A stretch of DNA of 64,000 nucleotides from an uncultured Flavobacteriales bacterium (lineage in GTDB: Bacteria; Bacteroidota; Bacteroidia; Flavobacteriales; Crocinitomicaceae): positions 1-64,000 of the forward strand of contig CAMLLB010000020.1 in the NCBI GenBank assembly GCA_946480815.1, in the 5' to 3' direction. A program made the translations under genes and the position numbers. Under the pieces are notes generated by a model. The model made no database searches. It was given only the letters and a program-made list of their open reading frames with translations, and was not told the origin of the DNA. Shown here one piece after another: positions 8,287 through 15,844 of this stretch (its first letter is position 1; each line of letters starts with the position of its first letter).

Positions 8287-11200
8287 ATGAAAACAACTAC
8301 TTCTTGGGGTTATTTAATAGTGCCTCTATTTATTCTTTTCCATTTTTCCACTTTCTCGCAAGGGTCGGACACACAGGCGGGGGCCACTGGCGTCCCGATT
8401 TCTGTTCCTTTCAACGCTAACGGTTCAACTACAGCAGCGAACAACAATTACGATGCGGCAGGAACGACTTTCGATGATGGTCCGGATTGGTATTATTACT
8501 ATTGTGCTCCAACCGGTACAACACTTTGGGTAACGATTACATTTACTCCGGGTGGATTAGCGAATCCGGTTATGCCATCCATTTCAATTTTGGATGGAAC
8601 GGGTACTTTACTCGGACAAACCCAGGTTTTCGGAGACGTTTCCGGAACGTACGGGATACCGTTTACACCTCTTGCCGGTCAATGCTATTATTTTGTGGTT
8701 GATAATGACGGAGTCACAGGTCCTCCTGGATTTAATTACAATATTCAGATTTCAAATACTGTTCCCGCACATCCGGCAAATCCGACGCAACCGGCGTGCA
8801 CCAATATCGGTTTTGATGCAGGTTCAACTTCGGGTTGGCTGGGCTCCTGGGGACATTCCATGCAAACGGGAATCAGTCCACAACCAACACCGACTTATAC
8901 TCCCATTTTTTACAATACAACAGGAGGACATCATACAATTACAACTCCCGGAATGGATCTGCAGGCACCCATTCAAACAGTTTGTCCGCAAGTACCGGGA
9001 AATACCAATTCCATATTGCTGGGAGATGGTCCGAATGGTGCATATGGAGGAGCGAGCATTGAACAGAAATTCCAGGTTACTGCTTCCAATGCCTTGTTTA
9101 CTTATTATTACGCCCTTGTTATCCAGGATGGTGGAGCTTCAGGATCTACTGCACATACTGATCAGGAACAACCTTACTTTAAGATTGAAGCCTTGAATTG
9201 TGCGGGTACACCCATTACTTGTGGTAACTTGTTGGTAACAGGTGGTCCGGGAATTCCCGGATTTACCCAAATAGGCACGACTGGAACTTATTGGAAAGAC
9301 TGGACACCGGTTATGCTGGATTTAACTCCTTACATCGGATCATGTGTAACGATGCGTTTTACAGTCGGTGACTGTTCCATCGGTGCTCACTATGCTTATG
9401 CCTATTTAGATGCAACCTGTGCTCCGATGAGTATCGTTGCTCCGCCGAATGTGTGTCAATTCCAAACTTCTGTGTTAACTGCTCCAACCGGTGCTGCAAC
9501 ATATTCCTGGGTCGAAACATCTGCGCCGGGAACAGTTTTAAGTACGACGAATACTTTATCCATTACTCCGACAACTACCGGAACATTCAATTATCAATGT
9601 ACGATGACTTCGGTTACCGGTTGTAATTCGACCTTAACTTCTTCTGTTACAGTATTGCCAACTCCTCAAATCACTGTGACCAATCCACCCGCTGTTTGCT
9701 CACCTGCAACGGTTGATTTGACCAGTGCAAGTGTCGTAACAATCAATTCCGGTTCGGGAACGCTTGGCTATTTTTCGGACGCAGCATGTACTATTCCGAT
9801 TGCTTCACCAGGTGCGGTTTCTGTTAGTGGAACGTATTACATTCAAATTTTAAATGCGAATGGATGTTCTGAGGTTGAACCGGTTACGGTGGTGGTTAAC
9901 ACAACTCCGACCACCAACGTTATTACTGCAAATCAGTCCATCTGTCCGGGGGGAAGCGTGAATTTGACCAGTACAGTTACACCAGTGTCCAGTACTACAC
10001 CAATGACTTTTACGAATACAGCGGATTTCATTGTGCCTGATGGAACATCTTCCATTTCATCTCCAATTACTGTTTCGGGAGTAAACCAACAAACACCAGG
10101 AGTTTTGCCGATTGTTTCAGTATGTATGAACCTGACTCATACGTGGGATGAAGATTTACAGATCTATTTACAGTGTCCGAATGGTACATTGCTGAATTTG
10201 TCAACCGGTAACGGTTTGGATGGAGATAACTACACCAATACCTGCTTTACACCGACCGGAACTTCTATTTTGACGGGAACAGCACCGTTTAACGGAAGTT
10301 TCACACCGGAACAAGCGTTTACAGCGTTGAATGCATGCAACGTAAATGGAACATGGAATCTGGTTGTGTCAGACAATTTTGCAGGTGATATAGGAACACT
10401 TTTGGATTGGTCGATTACGTTTAATTCGTACAGTCCGGGAGCTACTTTCGCATGGTCACCGACAACAAATATGACCAACTCCACTACACTTTCTCCGACA
10501 GTTACACCGGCAGCAACTACAACATATACCTTAACAGGAACAAGTGGTTCAGGTGGTTGTACATCAACAGACCAAGTGACTATTACTGTAAATCCACTTC
10601 CAACAGCAACTATAGCCGGAACAACAACAGTTTGTCAGAATGCAACTGCTCCGACGATTACATTTACGGGAGCAAACGGAACCGCTCCGTATACGTTTAC
10701 TTATAACATCAATGGTGGTGTGAACCAAACAGTAAGCAGTGGTGCGGGAACGACTGCAACTCTTACGGCTCCAACCGCAACAGCAGGAAGCTTTACCTAT
10801 AATTTAGTAAGTGTAACCAGTGCAATGGGCTGTTCGCAAAATCAGTCAGGTTCGGCAACTGTTACAATTACTCCAACTCCAACGGTGAATGCGGTAACTC
10901 CTCAAACGGTTTGTGCAAATGCATCGACAACAGCAATTGCTTTTACCGGAAATAATACCGCCACGACCACTTTTGATTGGACAAATAATACGACTTCAAT
11001 TGGGTTGGGAGCAAGCGGAACGGGTAACATCGGAGCGTTTACAGCAACGAACGCAACAGCTTCACCGGTTACTGCAACAATCACAGTAACACCGACATTG
11101 AATGGTTGTCCCGGAACACCGCAAAACTTTACCATTACGGTAAACCCTATTCCGACCGTGAATGTACCTGCACCGCAAACCGTTTGTGCAAATGCATCTG

Positions 11201-14200
11201 CAACAGCAGTTACTTTTACTGGAAATAATACCGCTACAACGACTTTCAACTGGACGAATAACACGACATCGATCGGTTTGGGAGCAAGTGGAACAGGAAA
11301 CATCGGGGCGTTTACAGCAACGAACGCAACAGCTTCGCCAGTTACTGCGACAATCACAGTAACACCAACGTTGAATGGCTGCCCCGGAACTCCTCAAAAC
11401 TTTACGATTACTGTAAATCCGTTACCAACGGTAAATACACCAGCTCCTCAAACGGTTTGCTCAAATGCATCTACAACAGCAGTTACTTTCACTGGAAATA
11501 ACACTGCTACAACGACTTTCAATTGGACGAATAACACGACATCAATCGGGTTGGGAGCAAGCGGAACAGGAAACATTGGAGCATTTACAGCAACAAATGC
11601 AACTGCTTCACCTGTTACTGCGACCATTACGGTAACTCCAACATTGAATGGATGTACAGGAACCTCACAGAACTTTACTATTACGGTAAATCCTATTCCG
11701 ACTGTGAATGCACCAGCACCGCAAACGGTTTGTGCAAATGCATCTACAACAGCAGTTACTTTCACTGGAAATAATACCGCCACAACAACCTTTAACTGGA
11801 CGAATAACACTACATCGATCGGGTTGGGAGCAAGCGGAACAGGTAACATCGGGGCGTTTACTGCAACGAATACAACAGCTTCCCCTGTCACAGCAACAAT
11901 CACAGTCACTCCGACATTGAATGGTTGTCCCGGAACTCCTCAAAACTTTACGATTACTGTAAATCCGTTACCTACCGTAAATGCGGTAACTGCTCAAACG
12001 GTTTGTGCGAATGCCTCGACAACAGCAGTTACTTTCACAGGAAATAACACTGCTACAACGACTTTCAATTGGACGAATAACACGACATCGATCGGGTTGG
12101 GAGCAAGTGGAACAGGAAACATTGGAGCATTTACAGCAACGAATGCAACAGCTTCACCGGTTACTGCAACAATCACAGTCACTCCAACATTGAATGGATG
12201 TACAGGAACCCCACAGAACTTTACTATTACGGTAAATCCTATTCCGACCGTGAATGCTCCGGCACCGCAAACGGTTTGTGCAAATGCATCTACAACAGCA
12301 GTTACTTTCACTGGAAATAACACTGCTACAACGACTTTCAACTGGACGAATAACACGACATCAATCGGGTTGGGAGCAAGTGGAACAGGTAACATCGGGG
12401 CGTTTACAGCAACGAACGCAACAGCTTCGCCGGTTACTGCGACAATCACAGTAACACCAACGTTGAATGGTTGTCCTGGAAGCCCTCAAAACTTTACTTT
12501 TACAGTAAATCCAACACCGACAATTGGTGGAACATTCACGGCTTGTGCCGGATCTACTACTCAATTAACCGGAAGCGGAACACCTGCTGCGGCAAGTCCA
12601 TGGACATCTTCAAATACAGCAGTTGCTACCGTTTCATCAACAGGTTTGGTGACTGGTGTTGCACCGGGAACCAGTACAATTACGTACACAAATTCTAACG
12701 GATGTCCTGCTACGCAGGCAGTAACGATCACTTCAGGAGCAACCATTTCAGGGAATCTAACAGTTTGTATCGGAGCGACAACTCAATTAAGCGGAACAGG
12801 AACTGCGAATGCAACCAATCCATGGGTTTCTTCGAACACAGCTGTTGCCACCGTTTCCAATACCGGATTGGTGACATCTTTAAGTGCCGGAACTACGACC
12901 ATTACTTATACAAATTCCAGCGGATGCCTGGATGCTGAAGTTGTAACCGTGAATCCATTGCCAACAGTAACAGGTTCCGATGTGTGTATGGGTGGTACCA
13001 CTCAATTGACAGGATCGGGAACAGCAAATGCAACGAATCCGTGGGTTTCTTCTAACACTGCCGTTGCTACCGTTTCCAATACCGGATTAGTTACTGGAAT
13101 ATCCGTTGGTTCAACAACGATTACGTATACGAATTCCAATGGTTGTTCCAATACAATGAGCTTGAATGTAGTTGGGAATCCGGCGATAGGAGGAACGTTG
13201 AATGCCTGTATCGGAGCAACAACCCAATTAACGGCAACCGGAACACCGAATGCAACCAATCCATGGACTTCTTCCAATACGGCTGTTGCGACAGTTTCGA
13301 ATACCGGTTTGGTCACGGGTGTTTCAGCAGGTACGACAACGATAACTTTTACGAATTCATCCGCTTGTCAAAGTACAGCAGTTGTAACAATTAATCCGTT
13401 GCCGACAATTGCGGGGACTTTAAGCTTATGTGCAGGAGCAACAACTCAGCTAACGGGATCTCCTACTGCAAATGCAACAACTCCGTGGACTTCTTCCAAT
13501 ACGGCTGTTGCGACCATTTCGAATACCGGTTTGGTAACCGGAGTTTCAGCCGGAACCACCACCATTACCTATACAAACAGCAATGGCTGTTCACAGACGG
13601 CAACAGTAACCGTGAATGCTTTACCAACTGCAAGCATTTCCGGAGCTTCCACACTTTGTGCAGGAAATTCGACAACCTTTACTATTTCAGGAACACCGAA
13701 TGCCACAGTGGTTTATTCAAACGGAACAAGTAACTCGAATGTGGTTCTGAATGCTGCCGGAAATGCTACGGTAAATACAGGAGTATTGAATACTACTACA
13801 ACTTATACCTTGGTTTCAGCTCAATCGGCAGCACCGGCTTCTTGCAGTAATACGCTTACCGGATCGATTACGGTTACAGTTAACCCGAATCCGGTTATGG
13901 ACCCGGTTGCGAATGTGCTGGTATGTCCGGGAGATAATGTGGTTATTCCTGCATTTACTTCCAATCCTGCCGGAGCAAGCTATGCTTGGACAAATACGAA
14001 TACATCAGTCGGGCTGGGAGCAAGTGGGAGCGGTGATATTCCTGCTTTTGTAGCAGTGAACTCGGGTGCTGCGCCTGTTAGTGGAACAATAAGTGTTATT
14101 CCAACATTAAACGGCTGCTCAGGATCGAGTGTGTCATTTACAATTGGAGTGAGCAATAATCCAACTGCAAACGCAGGAAATAATATTAGCTTGTGTATTA

Positions 14201-15186
14201 ATTCCCTGACTGGAAACCAAATTGGTTCTGCTTCTGTTGCCGGGAATACGTATTCCTGGAATCCGGCAACCGGCTTGAACGATGCAACGATTTCAAATCC
14301 GACAGTTAGTACTTCAACTGCAGGAACAACGCAATATACAGTCACAGTTACAAATGCATTGGGCTGTCAGTCCACAGATGTCGTTTCGGTTACGATTAAT
14401 CCGTTACCGTTGATCTCATTTGTCAGCAATGCAATTGACGGATGTGCTCCGGCCTCCATCACATTCACAAATACAAGCCCGAATTCGGTGAATTGTGTCT
14501 GGACATTTGAAGGTGGGGGAACTCAAACAGGCTGTGGGTCAGTTACCCAACAATACAATTCTGCAGGTGTTTATGATGCAACTCTGACAATAACGGATGC
14601 AAACGGTTGTACCAATTCATTGACGAATAATGACATGATTACGATCTACCCGGAAGTAAATGCCTCTTTTGGAGTGGATGTTTACGAACAATCCATTTTG
14701 AACCCGGTATTCCATTTTACAAATACTTCAACGAACGCAACAGCTTATAGCTGGGAATTCGGTGACGGAACTAATTCATCTCAAACGAATCCCACACACA
14801 CGTATGAAGATAAACCGGGAGTTTATCACATTGTCCTATATGCAACGAATGTTGCAGGATGTGAGGATAGTGCAGTTGCCGTTGTTTCAGTTGTAGATGA
14901 ATTGATTTTCTATGTACCTAATTCCTTCACACCGGATGGGGATGAGTTTAACAATGTTTTCTTCCCGGTATTCAGTTCCGGTTTTGACGGACAGAATTAT
15001 ACTTTATTGATCTTTGACCGTTGGGGAGAAGTATTATTTGAATCTCACAATGTTGAATTCGGGTGGGATGGAACCTATATCGGACAGCTTTGTAAGGAAG
15101 GGACTTATACCTGGAAAATTATTATCAAGGAACGAAATAAGGACAAACACAACGAGTATGTGGGGCATGTCAATCTGTTGAAATAA
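8287..15186 (+). CDS. Giant T9SS type B surface protein with P-domain, PKD and Ig-like repeats
   Basis: The 2299-residue product is exported (signal peptide about 1-25, ending FSTFSQ). Visible segments, approximate: a pre-peptidase-like beta domain 30-155 (PDWYYYYC); a jelly-roll-like domain 165-385; Ig/PKD-like domains 390-540; a proprotein-convertase P-domain 575-720 (HTWDEDLQIYLQCPNGT, GTWNLVVSDN); six nearly identical 91-aa Ig-like repeats 865-1410; five Big_2-like repeats 1411-1779 (SSNTAVATVSNTGLVTG); further PKD-type domains 1780-2205 (YSWEFGDGTNSSQTNPTHTY). The end, from about 2206, is the gliding-associated C-terminal domain (FYVPNSFTPDGDEFNN, IFDRWGEVLFES), the type B T9SS sorting signal. 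It is most likely a cell-surface adhesin. The 801-aa paralog at 15841 matches up to about residue 535 and again from about 2038, so the middle is an expansion. Confidence 0.9.
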   Translation: MKTTTSWGYLIVPLFILFHFSTFSQGSDTQAGATGVPISVPFNANGSTTAANNNYDAAGTTFDDGPDWYYYYCAPTGTTLWVTITFTPGGLANPVMPSISILDGTGTLLGQTQVFGDVSGTYGIPFTPLAGQCYYFVVDNDGVTGPPGFNYNIQISNTVPAHPANPTQPACTNIGFDAGSTSGWLGSWGHSMQTGISPQPTPTYTPIFYNTTGGHHTITTPGMDLQAPIQTVCPQVPGNTNSILLGDGPNGAYGGASIEQKFQVTASNALFTYYYALVIQDGGASGSTAHTDQEQPYFKIEALNCAGTPITCGNLLVTGGPGIPGFTQIGTTGTYWKDWTPVMLDLTPYIGSCVTMRFTVGDCSIGAHYAYAYLDATCAPMSIVAPPNVCQFQTSVLTAPTGAATYSWVETSAPGTVLSTTNTLSITPTTTGTFNYQCTMTSVTGCNSTLTSSVTVLPTPQITVTNPPAVCSPATVDLTSASVVTINSGSGTLGYFSDAACTIPIASPGAVSVSGTYYIQILNANGCSEVEPVTVVVNTTPTTNVITANQSICPGGSVNLTSTVTPVSSTTPMTFTNTADFIVPDGTSSISSPITVSGVNQQTPGVLPIVSVCMNLTHTWDEDLQIYLQCPNGTLLNLSTGNGLDGDNYTNTCFTPTGTSILTGTAPFNGSFTPEQAFTALNACNVNGTWNLVVSDNFAGDIGTLLDWSITFNSYSPGATFAWSPTTNMTNSTTLSPTVTPAATTTYTLTGTSGSGGCTSTDQVTITVNPLPTATIAGTTTVCQNATAPTITFTGANGTAPYTFTYNINGGVNQTVSSGAGTTATLTAPTATAGSFTYNLVSVTSAMGCSQNQSGSATVTITPTPTVNAVTPQTVCANASTTAIAFTGNNTATTTFDWTNNTTSIGLGASGTGNIGAFTATNATASPVTATITVTPTLNGCPGTPQNFTITVNPIPTVNVPAPQTVCANASATAVTFTGNNTATTTFNWTNNTTSIGLGASGTGNIGAFTATNATASPVTATITVTPTLNGCPGTPQNFTITVNPLPTVNTPAPQTVCSNASTTAVTFTGNNTATTTFNWTNNTTSIGLGASGTGNIGAFTATNATASPVTATITVTPTLNGCTGTSQNFTITVNPIPTVNAPAPQTVCANASTTAVTFTGNNTATTTFNWTNNTTSIGLGASGTGNIGAFTATNTTASPVTATITVTPTLNGCPGTPQNFTITVNPLPTVNAVTAQTVCANASTTAVTFTGNNTATTTFNWTNNTTSIGLGASGTGNIGAFTATNATASPVTATITVTPTLNGCTGTPQNFTITVNPIPTVNAPAPQTVCANASTTAVTFTGNNTATTTFNWTNNTTSIGLGASGTGNIGAFTATNATASPVTATITVTPTLNGCPGSPQNFTFTVNPTPTIGGTFTACAGSTTQLTGSGTPAAASPWTSSNTAVATVSSTGLVTGVAPGTSTITYTNSNGCPATQAVTITSGATISGNLTVCIGATTQLSGTGTANATNPWVSSNTAVATVSNTGLVTSLSAGTTTITYTNSSGCLDAEVVTVNPLPTVTGSDVCMGGTTQLTGSGTANATNPWVSSNTAVATVSNTGLVTGISVGSTTITYTNSNGCSNTMSLNVVGNPAIGGTLNACIGATTQLTATGTPNATNPWTSSNTAVATVSNTGLVTGVSAGTTTITFTNSSACQSTAVVTINPLPTIAGTLSLCAGATTQLTGSPTANATTPWTSSNTAVATISNTGLVTGVSAGTTTITYTNSNGCSQTATVTVNALPTASISGASTLCAGNSTTFTISGTPNATVVYSNGTSNSNVVLNAAGNATVNTGVLNTTTTYTLVSAQSAAPASCSNTLTGSITVTVNPNPVMDPVANVLVCPGDNVVIPAFTSNPAGASYAWTNTNTSVGLGASGSGDIPAFVAVNSGAAPVSGTISVIPTLNGCSGSSVSFTIGVSNNPTANAGNNISLCINSLTGNQIGSASVAGNTYSWNPATGLNDATISNPTVSTSTAGTTQYTVTVTNALGCQSTDVVSVTINPLPLISFVSNAIDGCAPASITFTNTSPNSVNCVWTFEGGGTQTGCGSVTQQYNSAGVYDATLTITDANGCTNSLTNNDMITIYPEVNASFGVDVYEQSILNPVFHFTNTSTNATAYSWEFGDGTNSSQTNPTHTYEDKPGVYHIVLYATNVAGCEDSAVAVVSVVDELIFYVPNSFTPDGDEFNNVFFPVFSSGFDGQNYTLLIFDRWGEVLFESHNVEFGWDGTYIGQLCKEGTYTWKIIIKERNKDKHNEYVGHVNLLK
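10879..12516 (+). repeat. Six tandem 273-bp coding repeats (91 aa each)
   Basis: Units start at 10879, 11152, 11425, 11698, 11971 and 12244, exactly 273 bp apart and in frame. Each encodes PTVN...QTVC.NAS, a GNNTATTTF.WTNNTTSIGLG core and ends NGC.G..QNFT.TVNP. Units differ at only scattered positions, alternating mainly in the first ten codons (NAPAPQ, NAVTAQ, NVPAPQ). Such identity at DNA level points to recent amplification or gene conversion. Confidence 0.97.
12517..13623 (+). repeat. Five tandem Big_2-like coding repeats (about 74 aa each)
   Basis: Five units of about 220 bp encode the pattern GGT...C.G.TTQLTG.GT, PW.SSNTAVATVSNTGLVTG and TTITYTNSNGC. They are less alike than the 273-bp units immediately upstream, suggesting an older expansion. 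The fold is the bacterial Ig-like Big_2 type common in adhesins. Confidence 0.9.
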
Positions 15187-15289
15187 GAGAAAGCACTGCT
15201 TTCGATAAGTAGCAAACGTTAGTGCAGCTATAAAGCACTGCTTTCGATAAGTAGCAAACGTTAGTGCAGCTATAAAGCACTGCTTTCGA
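15187..15289 (+). repeat. Post-stop composite element amplified as a 42-bp tandem repeat (2.4 copies)
   Basis: Directly after the stop codon comes GAG and a hairpin (GAAAGC-act-GCTTTC, 15189-15203), then a linker and CGTTAGTGCAGC. The 42-bp unit starting at 15190 is repeated exactly at 15232 and partly at 15274-15289. The same words follow other genes of this window (18247, 25058, 33064). Confidence 0.9.
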
Positions 15290-15319
15290 AATCCAATTCG
15301 ATGTTTGATGTAAATCGAT

Positions 15320-15351
15320 TTAGTTGCGTCCAGCGAAGCGGACGCAACTAA
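15320..15351. repeat. Hairpin with 12-bp perfect arms
   Basis: TTAGTTGCGTCC (15320-15331) pairs with GGACGCAACTAA (15340-15351) around an 8-nt loop. It is between the two adhesin modules and is not followed by a T run, so it is more likely another repetitive palindrome than a terminator. Confidence 0.75.
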
Positions 15352-15412
15352 TATTTGCCCATTTTTGAATGTTAAAAAAGGATTAATTTTTTAGTGAGAA
15401 GACAACCTGCCG

Positions 15413-15433
15413 GATTTTTTTTCGTCAACTTTG
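15413..15433 (+). promoter_or_regulatory. Putative promoter of the second small-protein/adhesin module
   Basis: A GA(T8)CGTCA tract followed by CAACTTTG (15426-15433) lies 24 bp before the ATG at 15458. It matches the arrangement at 7868-7887 upstream of the paralogous module. The -7 element is one base off TAnnTTTG. Confidence 0.5.
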
Positions 15434-15457
15434 CACTGAAACTAAATTAATCATTTA

Positions 15458-15844
15458 ATGAAACTAAATTTCATTAACTGTTTGTCCTTTACTGCTGCGT
15501 TTTTCTTTTTTTCTACGATTGCAGTTTACGGTCAACAGTCTGAAAAACATGAAGATCATGTCTATTTGAATCCGAATATTTCGGGTGTGGGAACCTCAAC
15601 AATTGTTTACCACCTGACTTCGCCTTTAGAAACTACTATTTTAGCCGATCTTGAAAATTATATGGAATCCCTGGAGGCGATCACACAGGTTGATATCAAC
15701 GGACAGGATATTTCCATTCGGTTCAAAGAAGCTACTACCAATCAAATGATCTATCTGTTCATTCAACGGATGGAAATGCTGTATATCTATAAAAATCAAA
15801 AATCAAAAATCAAATTAATCGATTACCACCCCTCTCCAATATGA
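15458..15844 (+). CDS. Small secreted protein, paralog of the 117-aa protein
   Basis: The 128-residue product has a signal peptide (MKLNFINCLSFTAAFFFFSTIAVYGQ) and a mature core closely matching the protein at 7911: GVGTSTIVYHLTSPLETTIL, DINGQDISIRFKEATTNQMI, FIQRMEMLYIYKN. The C-terminus is about ten residues longer (SKIKLIDYHPSPI). Its stop codon overlaps the ATG of the 801-aa gene (ATGA at 15841-15844), which indicates translational coupling; the first module has a 22-bp gap instead. Function is unknown. Retention of the small gene after duplication suggests it is needed by the adjoining surface protein. Confidence 0.82.
   Translation: MKLNFINCLSFTAAFFFFSTIAVYGQQSEKHEDHVYLNPNISGVGTSTIVYHLTSPLETTILADLENYMESLEAITQVDINGQDISIRFKEATTNQMIYLFIQRMEMLYIYKNQKSKIKLIDYHPSPI

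Noticed and set aside
10902..12449. Long antisense open frames (about 150 aa each) through the adhesin repeats
   Set aside because: They repeat with the same 273-bp period and are the complement of the Thr/Asn-rich repeat codons; the sense frame is a continuous 2299-aa protein with signal and sorting domains.
15190..15289. CRISPR-like look of the 42-bp direct repeats
   Set aside because: The copies are contiguous, with no unique spacers, and no cas genes are present.
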